From assembly GCA_947629045.1 (NCBI GenBank), contig CANRCF010000013.1:1-40903 (forward strand): a stretch of DNA of 40,903 nucleotides. Reading direction: 5' to 3'. Position 1 is the first letter of the stretch. Every line of letters starts with the position of its first letter. Origin of the DNA: an uncultured Clostridia bacterium. GTDB taxonomy: Bacteria > Bacillota > Clostridia > TANB77 > CAG-508. Shown piece by piece: positions 9,495-18,266 of the stretch. A program made the position numbers and the translations under genes. The notes below the pieces were generated by a model. The model was not told the DNA's origin, did no database searches, and saw only the letters and a program-made list of their open reading frames with translations.

Positions 9495-10295
9495 TTATTC
9501 TTTGATTGCTTGTACTACTACTCTTTTCGTATTTATTGTATCACATGTAATTAGAGTTATTATACTTTTAGAAAAGTCTCTATTACAGTTAAATTCGATT
9601 TTACTTTTCTCTATCGCATTATTTATATAATTTTCTTTTTCCTCGTCTGTAAAGTTTTTCTGAATAAGTGGTAAAGTCGGCTTTTCAATATAAGATGCCA
9701 TTACTTTGTATTTGTTCATTCCTTCTTTTGTGTAAATTTCAACATATATATCCTTCCCATATTTTCCATTATAAATGTCTAATAAATTAGAAAACATCCT
9801 TCCATTTTTCATATTGTGTCCATATATTACTGTATTATCATCTGAAAAATCTGATTTTGTACTTGCATCTACAAATATACTACCAGCTATATTATATTTT
9901 TTGTTAATATCTTTTCTTAAATAATACTCATCTGTCTCGCCTTGCATAATTGGATAATTAATGTATGTGCCTTCTATTTTTATCCATGCTATTACATCTT
10001 TATTTACTTCTTCTAATTTTTCAAAATCTATTGTAATAGTCTCTTCATTATCTTCATTATTTTCTTCTTTCACAACATTTGAAAATAATCCCTGTTCTAG
10101 TTCTTTAGTCTGCCTATCACTTATAAGCCACATAATTACTTGATATGTGGAATAAATAAAAACAACTATTAATATTACTAATACAATGTTCATTATTCTA
10201 TTTTTTCTTTTCTTAGCTCTGTTCTTTCTACTTCTACTACCTACATATTTATTTTCTTTATCTTGCATCCTTGAATTTACATTATTTTCATTCAT
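9495..10295 (-). CDS. Class B sortase
   Basis: 266 residues with a very basic cytoplasmic N terminus (about 20-35), one transmembrane anchor (about 35-58) and an extracellular transpeptidase domain. The catalytic triad is visible: H160 in VIYGHNM, C251 in TLITCDT and R258 in NTKRVVV. The extra N-terminal part of the domain (about 88-110) is typical of class B. No CWSS-bearing substrate gene is recognisable in the window, so this may be a housekeeping or orphan class B enzyme. Structured repeat copy 2 lies directly upstream. Confidence 0.92.
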   Translation of the reverse strand: MNENNVNSRMQDKENKYVGSRSRKNRAKKRKNRIMNIVLVILIVVFIYSTYQVIMWLISDRQTKELEQGLFSNVVKEENNEDNEETITIDFEKLEEVNKDVIAWIKIEGTYINYPIMQGETDEYYLRKDINKKYNIAGSIFVDASTKSDFSDDNTVIYGHNMKNGRMFSNLLDIYNGKYGKDIYVEIYTKEGMNKYKVMASYIEKPTLPLIQKNFTDEEKENYINNAIEKSKIEFNCNRDFSKSIITLITCDTINTKRVVVQAIKE

Positions 10296-10326
10296 TATAT
10301 TATAAGTCCTTTACTAAATTTAGTTT

Positions 10327-10488
10327 TACTAAAATATATAATAGTTTGAAGTGCTGCGTAGCGTTCAAACGAAACGAAGTGAAGTGCGCTTGGAGCAGTC
10401 AACCTATATTGTGTAATAAATTGTTAGATTTATTACACAATTAGAAGACTGCGACAACAAAGCACAAAAACTATTATATATTTTAGTA
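10327..10488 (-). repeat. Structured repeat, copy 2 (162 bp)
   Basis: Same core as copy 1 (5859-6030), here on the minus strand. Its own perfect 21-bp outer stem (10327-10347 / 10468-10488) has a sequence unrelated to the stem of copy 1. Inside are GTGCT/AGCAC (10351-10355 / 10461-10465) in place of GTACC/GGTAC, and GCAGTC/GACTGC in place of GCAACC/GGTTGC, each fully compensated. The central AT-rich hairpin containing GTGTAATAAA and TTTATTACAC is retained, as is the single-stranded block with CTCCAAGCGCACTTC. It lies between the ABC exporter stop and the sortase start. Confidence 0.85.
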
Positions 10489-10514
10489 TTATTAGTATTT
10501 AATTAAAGAATAAT

Positions 10515-12383
10515 TTACTCTTCCTCATTTTCAAACTGCGAATTATATAAATTAGCATAAAATCCGTTCTTAGCTAAAAGCTCTTCATGTGTTCCCTGCT
10601 CTACAACATCACCATTATTCATAACTAAAATAACATCTGCATTTCTAATTGTAGATAAACGGTGAGCTATAATAAAGCTTGTTCTTCCTTTCATTAAATT
10701 ATCCATAGCTGCTTGTATTTGAGTTTCTGTTCTAGTATCTATTGAGCTTGTTGCTTCATCTAAAATTAATATTTCAGGGTTTGTTAAAATTACTCTTGCT
10801 ATTGTTAATAATTGCTTTTGTCCTTGTGAAATGTTGCTTGATTCCTCGTCTATTACCATGTCATAGCCTTTTGGTAAGGTTTGTATAAAGTGATGCACGT
10901 GTGCTGCTTTTGCTGCTGCAATTACTTCTTCGTCTGTTGCATCTGGCTTGCCATATTTAATATTTTCTTTAATAGTACCTCCAAATAGCCATGTATCTTG
11001 TAAAACCATTCCAAAGGTTTTTCTTAAATCCCCTCTATTGAAGTTTTTTATATTATGTCCATCTATTAAAATTGCACCTTTATTTACATCATAAAACCTC
11101 ATTAAAAGTTTTACCATTGTTGTTTTTCCTGCACCAGTAGGTCCTACAATGGCTACTTTCTGGCCGTCTTTTACAGTTTGATTAAAGTCATTTATTATAA
11201 TTTTGTCCTCGTTATAACCAAATTGTACATGGTCGAAGGTTACATTACCTTTTAAGCCTTTTGTAGAAACTGGATTTTCAATTTCTTGTACTTCCTCTGT
11301 TTCTTCTAGAAATTCAAAAATTCTTTCTGATGCTGCAACCATTGATTGTAACATACTAGAAATTTGGGCTATTTGGTTTATTGGCTGATTAAATTGCTTG
11401 TTGTATTGTATAAAAGATTGAATATTTCCAACTGTAATTTTTCCCTGTACTGCTAAATATCCACCTAAAATTGCAATTCCAACATACCCAACATTTCCAA
11501 CAAAATTCATTATTGGGTGCATTAAACCTGACATAAATTGAGATTTCCAACCTGAATGATAAAGCTCTTCATTCATTTTTGAAAATTCTTTTATTGCCTT
11601 TTCTTCTCCGTTAAATACTTTTACAATGTTATGACCACCATAACTTTCCTCTACTTGACCATTTACATGTCCTAAATAATCTTGTTGTGCTTTGAAGTAT
11701 TTTTGTGATTTTTTAACAACTATTCGAACAAAGAAAATTGTAAATGGCAAAATAGTTATAGATACTAAAGTTAAGGTTATACTTATTGATAGCATCATAA
11801 TTAAAATACCAATAATTGTACAAATTGAAGTTATAATTTGTGTGATACTTTGGTTCATATTTTGTGAAAAGGTATCAATATCGTTTGTAATAATAGAAAG
11901 TACTTCACCATTTGTCCTTTTATCAAAATACTTCATTGGTAAATTATTAATTTTTCTAGCAATATCGTTTCTCATACGATATGTTAATTTTTGAGATACA
12001 TTTGTCATTGTAAAGCTTTGAATTGCTGAAAAGATTACACTAATTATATAAAGTGCAAGTAATGTTAAAAGTATTCCTGCTATTTTTCCAAAGTCAATTC
12101 CAGCTCCACCAGTTATTTTTCCAATTAGCCCATTAAAAATTTCAGTAGTTGCATTACCTAGAATTTTTGGTCCTACAATAGTAAAAATCGTACTTCCTAT
12201 TGCAAAAATGAATACAATAATTAGTTTCCATTTATAATCTACTAAATAATTTTTAATTAGTTTTTTGGTTGTTCCTTTAAAATCCTTTGGTTTTTCTACT
12301 GGTACTACGCCTCTTCCTCTAGGACCTCTTCCCATCATTGGACCTCTCATCATAGGAGGTTTATTTTGTTCATTTTCTGCCAT
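10515..12383 (-). CDS. ABC exporter half-transporter, second subunit (canonical Walker B)
   Basis: 622 residues: a Gly/Met/Arg/Pro-rich cytoplasmic N-terminal tail (PPMMRGPMMGRGPRGRG), six transmembrane helices (about 50-340) and a nucleotide-binding domain with Walker A GPTGAGKTT and Walker B ILILDEATSSID with the catalytic Glu. The signature reads ISQGQ rather than LSGGQ. Its start overlaps the stop of the first subunit by one base (TAATG), so the two form a heterodimer of the multidrug/lipid exporter type. The substrate is unknown. Confidence 0.93.
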   Translation of the reverse strand: MAENEQNKPPMMRGPMMGRGPRGRGVVPVEKPKDFKGTTKKLIKNYLVDYKWKLIIVFIFAIGSTIFTIVGPKILGNATTEIFNGLIGKITGGAGIDFGKIAGILLTLLALYIISVIFSAIQSFTMTNVSQKLTYRMRNDIARKINNLPMKYFDKRTNGEVLSIITNDIDTFSQNMNQSITQIITSICTIIGILIMMLSISITLTLVSITILPFTIFFVRIVVKKSQKYFKAQQDYLGHVNGQVEESYGGHNIVKVFNGEEKAIKEFSKMNEELYHSGWKSQFMSGLMHPIMNFVGNVGYVGIAILGGYLAVQGKITVGNIQSFIQYNKQFNQPINQIAQISSMLQSMVAASERIFEFLEETEEVQEIENPVSTKGLKGNVTFDHVQFGYNEDKIIINDFNQTVKDGQKVAIVGPTGAGKTTMVKLLMRFYDVNKGAILIDGHNIKNFNRGDLRKTFGMVLQDTWLFGGTIKENIKYGKPDATDEEVIAAAKAAHVHHFIQTLPKGYDMVIDEESSNISQGQKQLLTIARVILTNPEILILDEATSSIDTRTETQIQAAMDNLMKGRTSFIIAHRLSTIRNADVILVMNNGDVVEQGTHEELLAKNGFYANLYNSQFENEEE

Positions 12384-14629
12384 TATTCTAATTCCTCCTT
12401 TGAAAGTTGTGACAAGGCTATTTGTTTATATACTTCGCAAGTTTCCATTAGTTCTTTATGTGTTCCTTTTCCAACTATTTTTCCATCATCTAGTACAATA
12501 ATTTGGTCTGCATTTAAAATTGTATTTATTCTTTGTGCTACTATGATTACTGTTTTATTTTCTGTTTTTTCTGCCAAGGCTTTTCTTAAATTTGCATCTG
12601 TTTTATAGTCAAGCGCTGAAAAGCTATCATCAAACACAAAAATTTCTGGGTCTTTTGCAACTGCTCTTGCTATTGATAAACGTTGCTTTTGCCCACCTGA
12701 TACATTGCTTCCACCTTGTGCAATTTCTGATTTATAAGTATTTTCTTTTTGCTCTATAAATTCTGTAGCTTGTGCAATTTCAGCAGCTAACTTCATTTGC
12801 TCATCAGACATTTCTTCATTACTGTATTTAATGTTAGATTCTATTGTTCCTGAGAATAAAACTCCCTTTTGTGGAACAAATCCAATTACATTTCTTAATT
12901 CTTTTTGAGTTACATCTTTTACATTTACGCCATCTACTTTTAGTTCACCTGAAGTTACATCATATAAACGAGGAATCAAATTTACTATTGTAGATTTTCC
13001 ACTTCCTGTACTTCCTATAATTGCAGTAGTTTTTCCTGGCTCTGCTGTAAAGTTTATGTTTGTTAGCAAATCTTCATCTGCATCTGGATAGCGAAATGAC
13101 ACATTTTCAAACTCTACTAATCCCTTCTTGTTAGGGTCTAAATGTTTTGGATTTTTGGGGTCACGAATGCTATTTTTCTTTTCTAATACTTCATTTATAC
13201 GCTTTGCAGAAACACCTGCTCTTGGTAGCATAATTGAAATCATTGATATTACTAAGAATGACATTACAATTTGCATTGTGTATTGTAAGAAGGCCATAAT
13301 ATCACCTACTTGCATTATGCCAGAATCTACATTTTTAGCTCCAACCCAAATTGTTAAAAGTGAAATGCAGTTCATTATTAACATTAAAATAGGCATCATT
13401 AAGTTCATTGCTTTATTTACAAAAAGATATGTTTTCATTAAGTCCTTATTAGCTTTGTCAAAACGCTCTTCTTCTCTTCTTTCTGTATGGAATGCTCTTA
13501 TAACTGAAATTCCTGTTAACATTTCACGAGATACTAAATTTAGTTTATCAATTAAAACTTGTAGCTTTTTGAATCTTGGCATTGCTACTGCAAATAATAC
13601 ACTTATTATAAATAAAATTGAGCCAACTGCTACACCTATAATCCATGCCATTGAATTATCACTACTTGCTAATACTTTAAGAAATCCACCTATTCCCATG
13701 ATTGGTGCATATACAACTACTCTAAATAGCATATTTATTAACATTTGTATTTGTTGAATGTCGTTTGTGCTACGAGTAATTAGCGAGGCTGTTGAAAACT
13801 CTTTAAATTCACTTGTAGAAAAGCCTAATACTTTCCTAAATATTTTATCTCTTAAAGTTCTACCTAATTTTGCACCAACGCGTGAAGAAAGTAACATAAT
13901 GCTAATTCCTGCTACCATGCTAAAGAAGGCTACACCTAACATTTGCAAGCCTGAAAGTACAATATATGTATTTTGATATTGTTCTATATTTATTCCTATT
14001 TCTTTATATTCTTCTTTTATGCTTTCTATTGCAGATTGCTCCATTATGCTAATTGGCATTTGGTCCAACTGCTCATTGAATTTTTCTAGCATACTTTGTG
14101 CTTGCATCGGATTTGCTTGTATCATGCTTTGTATGTCAGATGAACCACTTGGTAATATGCTTTGTTGTGTTTGTTCTTGATTATTTGGCAACATATTTTG
14201 TATATCTGTTTGGTTACTTTGCAATTGTTTTATATATTCTTCAGCACTAGTATTAATCATCCATAGTTTTGCCATTTTAACACTTAAGTTTTCAGTTTCT
14301 TCTTCAGTTAATTTATTTCTTACATATATTTCTTCATTTTCTAAAACCGGATATTTTTTTATATAGTTTTCATCTTGCTTAGATATAAGAGTATAATTTT
14401 CTAAAATGGTATTTGCTTCATTTGAAAACATTAAAAGCTTTTCCATAGTTTGCTTTCTAATTACTTCTGGTGCTGCACTTTCTATACCACCTTGCTGAAT
14501 ACCAACATTTACAATTTTAGATGTATAATCTGGTAAGCTTAAATCTGCCATTGCTTGTGCTATAAGTAGTAATACTATAATTATTACTGAAGGCCATGAT
14601 TTTGTAAGATTTCTTAATATTTTAAACAT
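12383..14629 (-). CDS. ABC exporter half-transporter, first subunit with large extracytoplasmic insert
   Basis: 748 residues, about 150 longer than a usual half-transporter. The extra length is a hydrophilic Gln/Asn/Ser-rich segment at about 40-220 between the first two membrane helices, so it faces outside. The nucleotide-binding domain has Walker A GSTGSGKST, signature VSGGQKQR and Walker B EIFVFDDSFSALD, where Asp replaces the catalytic Glu. One degenerate and one canonical ATP site is the known arrangement of heterodimeric exporters, matching its partner at 10515-12383. Confidence 0.92.
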   Translation of the reverse strand: MFKILRNLTKSWPSVIIIVLLLIAQAMADLSLPDYTSKIVNVGIQQGGIESAAPEVIRKQTMEKLLMFSNEANTILENYTLISKQDENYIKKYPVLENEEIYVRNKLTEEETENLSVKMAKLWMINTSAEEYIKQLQSNQTDIQNMLPNNQEQTQQSILPSGSSDIQSMIQANPMQAQSMLEKFNEQLDQMPISIMEQSAIESIKEEYKEIGINIEQYQNTYIVLSGLQMLGVAFFSMVAGISIMLLSSRVGAKLGRTLRDKIFRKVLGFSTSEFKEFSTASLITRSTNDIQQIQMLINMLFRVVVYAPIMGIGGFLKVLASSDNSMAWIIGVAVGSILFIISVLFAVAMPRFKKLQVLIDKLNLVSREMLTGISVIRAFHTERREEERFDKANKDLMKTYLFVNKAMNLMMPILMLIMNCISLLTIWVGAKNVDSGIMQVGDIMAFLQYTMQIVMSFLVISMISIMLPRAGVSAKRINEVLEKKNSIRDPKNPKHLDPNKKGLVEFENVSFRYPDADEDLLTNINFTAEPGKTTAIIGSTGSGKSTIVNLIPRLYDVTSGELKVDGVNVKDVTQKELRNVIGFVPQKGVLFSGTIESNIKYSNEEMSDEQMKLAAEIAQATEFIEQKENTYKSEIAQGGSNVSGGQKQRLSIARAVAKDPEIFVFDDSFSALDYKTDANLRKALAEKTENKTVIIVAQRINTILNADQIIVLDDGKIVGKGTHKELMETCEVYKQIALSQLSKEELE

Positions 14630-14760
14630 TTTGTTTGTCTCTCCTTATGTTTCTAACTCTGTATTTTTATTTTAGAGCCTTATTCTCATAATTTATATTT
14701 TTATTATATTTTTCATCTATAATTATTTTTGCTTAATGCTTATTATAAATATCTTTTAAT

Positions 14761-15651
14761 TTATATTTTCTCTATTTCTTCTTTTACTTTTGCAATACTG
14801 TCATTAGGGGTTGATGCACCTGCCATTATTCCAACTTTATTACAATTTTTTAAGGTTTCTAAAATATCGTTTGTTAATTCTTCTGGTGCTTCAATTCTAA
14901 TTGTTTTATTGCAATTTCTTGATGCAATGTCATATAACTTATTTGTGTTTGAGCTTTTTCTTCCACCGATTACTATCATTGCATCTACTGTTTTTGATAA
15001 ATTTTCAGTTTCTTCTTGTCTTATTCTTGTAGCTTGACAAATTGTGTTTTTAATATCTATTTGTATATTTGGAATATTAGTTTCAAGTTCATTTTTAATT
15101 ATATCTACATACTTTTCAAATTTTCCTAAATTAAATGTAGTTTGAGATATAACAAGTAATTTTTTAATATTCATCTTTTTATATTTTTCAATTGCTTTTT
15201 GTAAATCTTCTTCTGTTTCGATAACTTCATATTGTTTTCCACAGAAGCTAGCTGTTCCTATAACTTCTGGATGGATTTCTTCTCCAATTAAAAAAATTGG
15301 TAGTCCTTCTTCTGCATACTCTTTTATTATTTCATGAATTGCAAGTACTTTTACACAAGTAGCGTCTATAATATCTAGTCCTAATTTTTCTGCTTCTTCA
15401 TAAACTTCTTTTGTTACACCATGTGCACGAAAAATAACTCTTTTTCCTTTTGGATTTGGTATTTCAGACAAGTTTTCAATAACTTTTAAACCATTTTCAC
15501 TTAAATTTTCCATTACTTGCGGATTATGTGTTAGTTCTCCTAAACAATATGTAACTTCTTTTTGATTTTTTGATAATTCTTCATTTGTAATATTTATTGC
15601 TCTCGTAATACCCATGCAAAAACCTGCAGTTTTTCCGACTATTATTTCCAT
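14761..15651 (-). CDS. ispH: 4-hydroxy-3-methylbut-2-enyl diphosphate reductase
   Basis: 296 residues. Last step of the MEP isoprenoid pathway, making IPP and DMAPP with a [4Fe-4S] cluster. The three cluster cysteines are C12 (GFCMG), C99 (DATCVKV) and C205 (NTICQAT). Substrate histidines H42 (THNP), H77 (RAHGV) and H127 (EEIHPE) are present, as is GGRKSSNTNKLYDIA. It stands alone in front of the ABC exporter genes on the same strand, with a promoter at 15805-15833. No S1-domain fusion is seen. Confidence 0.96.
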   Translation of the reverse strand: MEIIVGKTAGFCMGITRAINITNEELSKNQKEVTYCLGELTHNPQVMENLSENGLKVIENLSEIPNPKGKRVIFRAHGVTKEVYEEAEKLGLDIIDATCVKVLAIHEIIKEYAEEGLPIFLIGEEIHPEVIGTASFCGKQYEVIETEEDLQKAIEKYKKMNIKKLLVISQTTFNLGKFEKYVDIIKNELETNIPNIQIDIKNTICQATRIRQEETENLSKTVDAMIVIGGRKSSNTNKLYDIASRNCNKTIRIEAPEELTNDILETLKNCNKVGIMAGASTPNDSIAKVKEEIEKI

Positions 15652-15804
15652 TTTTATACCTTTCTTTTTTAATAGTTTTCTTGTTCAAATTTATCTCATT
15701 TTTTAACTAAATTTTTTATTAAGTTATTAAATAAGCTTTATTTTAATATTAAACTTTCTTATCATATTCACTAAGTATTTATTATGCCACATAAAATCTA
15801 GTAT

Positions 15805-15833
15805 ATTTTATCATAACTATTTATTAAATACAA
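15805..15833 (-). promoter_or_regulatory. Promoter of ispH
   Basis: Minus strand: TTGTAT (15828-15833), 17-base spacer, TAAAAT (15805-15810), about 150 bases before the ispH start. The 327-base divergent gap holds this and the plus-strand promoter below; nothing else was recognised in it. Confidence 0.5.
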
Positions 15834-15914
15834 CTTGCATTTTTCATATTTTACAGAAAAGTTACAATTCACATTTCCTTAAAAATATTTTGTCAAATTA
15901 AGTGGTTTTTTGTA

Positions 15915-15943
15915 TTGACAATATTTTTTAAAATTTGTAAAAT
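15915..15943 (+). promoter_or_regulatory. Promoter of the YcxB-like gene
   Basis: TTGACA (15915-15920), a 17-base spacer, TAAAAT (15938-15943), about 36 bases before the chosen start at 15979. Confidence 0.7.
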
Positions 15944-15978
15944 TGTTTTGTAATACTAAAAATAAAGGAGATTTTTTA

Positions 15979-16509
15979 GTGGAAATATTATTTAAAAATA
16001 AAACAACTCTTTCTAAAAAGAATTATATGAATTTAGTAAAGTTTCATCAAATGAAAAATGGATGGAAGTATTGGCTATATACAGCTATTTTTTCACTTCT
16101 ATTTATTTTTTGTATTTCTTTTCAAATTTCTGCTAAAAATTATTTAATTGCAGTTATAGTTTTTATGGCTTTTGTTGCATTTTTAGGTTATAGATTTATT
16201 TACCCTTATTATAAAACAAATAAGGAGCTAAAAAGCGATAAAATACAAAAGCAATTAATAAATTATTATATCTTTTATGATAAGTATTTTAAGGTAAAAA
16301 ATGAGATTGCAAGTTCTAAACATAGATATAATAAATTATATAAAGTTTATGAAAATGAAAATTATTTTTATTTATACTTAAATGAAGATAATGCTTTTAT
16401 AGTGGAAAAAACAGGTTTTATCGTTGGAGATTTAAAATCTTTTGAAAAATTTATTAAAAATAAAGTTGGATTTAAATTTAAAAAGGAAAATATTCGAGAA
16501 CAGAAGTAG
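15979..16509 (+). CDS. YcxB-like membrane protein
   Basis: A 176-residue protein of unknown function. Two closely spaced membrane helices lie at about 32-80 (LYTAIFSLLFIFCIS and LIAVIVFMAFVAFLGY), followed by a soluble C-terminal domain with KLYKVYENENYFYLYL and a GDLKSFEKFI end that fits the YcxB-like domain family. I chose GTG at 15979 because AAAGGAG lies 8 bases upstream and the promoter fits; an ATG at 15943 has no binding site. Its 3' end runs into the decayed toxin gene on the other strand. Confidence 0.72.
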   Translation: MEILFKNKTTLSKKNYMNLVKFHQMKNGWKYWLYTAIFSLLFIFCISFQISAKNYLIAVIVFMAFVAFLGYRFIYPYYKTNKELKSDKIQKQLINYYIFYDKYFKVKNEIASSKHRYNKLYKVYENENYFYLYLNEDNAFIVEKTGFIVGDLKSFEKFIKNKVGFKFKKENIREQK

Positions 16510-16629
16510 TTTGTAAGATTTTTATTTTAAAATTATAAGAAGCAATTGGATTTTGCAGTTTTTCTAAGATATAATCACATATTTGATATACTTGTTTTTT
16601 GAATTTGTTAGAATAATGTAAATTATATA
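16478..16629 (-). pseudogene. RelE/ParE-type toxin remnant
   Basis: The reading frame following the antitoxin encodes YNLHYSNKFKKQVYQICDYI then LEKLQNPIA, the N-terminal pattern of RelE/ParE toxins, for about 50 residues before a stop. No ATG remains at the expected position (the codon before YNL is CTA) and the C-terminal half, which carries the catalytic residues, is gone. The end overlaps the tail of the convergent YcxB-like gene, so a deletion removed the rest. Confidence 0.6.
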
Positions 16630-16772
16630 GTTTTTTCAATTGGCTTTTCCTCAAACAACATTTTAATGAATTCTTCCTGTGAATAAAATACAATCTTACC
16701 TTCTTTTTTTTCTCTTTCAATATCTTCAATTTCTTTTTGAATTCTTTCTTCTAGTTCTTTTGTTAATTTCAT
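16623..16772 (-). CDS. Small antitoxin-like protein
   Basis: A 49-residue acidic/basic protein starting MKLTKELEERIQKEIEDIE, with AGAGGTGAG five bases before the ATG. Its stop overlaps the start region of a RelE/ParE-like remnant, the usual layout of a type II antitoxin-toxin operon. The fold is not certain from sequence; it resembles short antitoxins with a helical N terminus. With the toxin decayed, it may be an orphan antitoxin. Confidence 0.55.
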   Translation of the reverse strand: MKLTKELEERIQKEIEDIEREKKEGKIVFYSQEEFIKMLFEEKPIEKTI

Positions 16773-16910
16773 AAAACTCACCTCTTTTTTATTATAAACA
16801 CAAATTTATATAAAATGCAAGCTTTTTCGTTCGACATTTTTCAACAGTAATGCAAAAATTCAATATATTAAATCACAATTTATTATATTTTTTATAATAT
16901 AAATTTTTTA

Positions 16911-16948
16911 AAAAAGTGTTACAGAAATACTGTAACACTTTTCATGAA
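16911..16948 (-). terminator. Intrinsic terminator of the WG-repeat gene
   Basis: A perfect 13-bp stem (16912-16924 / 16930-16942, AGTGTTACAG / CTGTAACACT) with a 5-base loop. On the minus strand it is followed by a T run, 60 bases after the WG gene stop. Confidence 0.9.
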
Positions 16949-17002
16949 GTTTTTAAAAGTGATAAAATGAATTTCAGGTTCACTTTCGTCTATAACGAAA
17001 AC

Positions 17003-18073
17003 TCACCATCCATAACCATCATCACCATCAATTTCAATGGACCAACCCCACCTGACAGAAATTACATGTCCTTCGACTATGGCAACTTCCTTATCCCTAT
17101 CATCTCCATCGGGCTCAAGATTGTAAGTTCGTCCTGCTCTGTCCATAAGTTGCCAATTTCCTACTTCCACAAGTTGCCAATTTCCTACTAACATAGGAAC
17201 TTTTTTAAAGTCTTGAACTTTTGTAAAGCCTTGACGTTCGAAATCATTAACAATCCTGTATTTAATTTCACAGATTTCCTTACCATTTTCGTCAATGAAG
17301 CCCCATTTATCGCCAATGCAAACTGCTCCATAGCCCCAGCTGAATTTTCTTGTTGCATCATATTTGATTTCACAGATTTCTTTACCATTTCCATCAATGA
17401 AACCCCATTTATCGCCAATGCAAACTTCACAAAAGCCATGCCAACCAATCTCAGGTTTTACATCATCATACTTAATTTCACAAATTTCTTTGCCATTTAA
17501 GTCAATGAGACCTTTTTTATTCCCGACTTGAACTACTGCGAACCAAGGAGGAACCATACGGCCAAAAAATTCTCCTACTTTGTCATACTTAATCTCACAG
17601 ATTTCTTTCCCAGTGTCGTAATCGACTGCGCCCCATTTGTTTCCAATCCGGACTGATGCTAGATGACCTTTACCAGTAAGATTATCCACCTCATCATACT
17701 TGATTTCAGAAACTTCTTTGGCAGTATAGCGATCAACAAACCCCCATTTGTCTCCAATTCGAACTACAACTGGATTGCCAGATCTAAAGCAATAACAATC
17801 ATCGTACTTAACTTCACAGATTTCGCCGCCATTGAAGTAACCAATAATACCCCATTTGTCTCCAATACGAACCCGAAGTGGATAGGCATATTTTTTAAGT
17901 TGCACTTCGTCGTACTTAAACTCAGAAACTTCTTTTTCTGTGAGATAGTTAATAGTACCCCATTTGTCTTTAATCCGAGCTCGAGCAACTACGGGAATTG
18001 CCGAATCCCACCAAACATCCTCAAGTGCTTTCCGTCCGTCTTCAAATAGTATTTCGTCGTAATGATTTGACAT
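17003..18073 (-). CDS. WG-repeat protein
   Basis: 356 residues made of about seven WG (KWG) beta repeats, e.g. GDKWGFIDGNGKEICEIKYD, DKWGIIGY, NKWGAVDY, and one KKG variant. No signal peptide or membrane segment is seen, so it is probably cytoplasmic. WG repeats are thought to form beta-propeller-like or solenoid binding surfaces; no function can be assigned. The C-terminal 80 residues lack repeats and hold an 8-residue tandem duplication, VGNWQLVE then VGNWQLMD (17147-17165 and 17171-17189 in DNA). Two sampled 60-base lines are 48% and 40% GC, well above neighbouring genes, so recent acquisition or unusual selection is possible. AAGGAGG supports the start; it is monocistronic. Confidence 0.88.
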   Translation of the reverse strand: MSNHYDEILFEDGRKALEDVWWDSAIPVVARARIKDKWGTINYLTEKEVSEFKYDEVQLKKYAYPLRVRIGDKWGIIGYFNGGEICEVKYDDCYCFRSGNPVVVRIGDKWGFVDRYTAKEVSEIKYDEVDNLTGKGHLASVRIGNKWGAVDYDTGKEICEIKYDKVGEFFGRMVPPWFAVVQVGNKKGLIDLNGKEICEIKYDDVKPEIGWHGFCEVCIGDKWGFIDGNGKEICEIKYDATRKFSWGYGAVCIGDKWGFIDENGKEICEIKYRIVNDFERQGFTKVQDFKKVPMLVGNWQLVEVGNWQLMDRAGRTYNLEPDGDDRDKEVAIVEGHVISVRWGWSIEIDGDDGYGW

Positions 18074-18163
18074 ACTAAAACCTCCTTAAAACTATTTAGT
18101 TTTACTTTGTTGTTCTTTTCATAATCAAAAAAAGGATTGATATAAAAAGTATCTAACTTTATA

Positions 18164-18192
18164 ATTATATCATGCATTATTTTAAATGTCAA
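18164..18192 (-). promoter_or_regulatory. Consensus promoter of the WG-repeat gene
   Basis: Minus strand: TTGACA (18187-18192), 17-base spacer, TATAAT (18164-18169). A perfect sigma-A consensus, so this gene is probably strongly expressed. Confidence 0.85.
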
Positions 18193-18266
18193 ATACTTGA
18201 AAAGATTTGCTTGGAAAGATTGCTTGGATTTAATGGTCCACCTAATGCATTAAATGGTTTTCTAAT

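Noticed and set aside
17188-18049. Several open frames on both strands inside the WG-repeat gene
   Set aside because: They are phase-shifted readings of the same repeats; the WG frame alone gives a known motif, a binding site and a consensus promoter.
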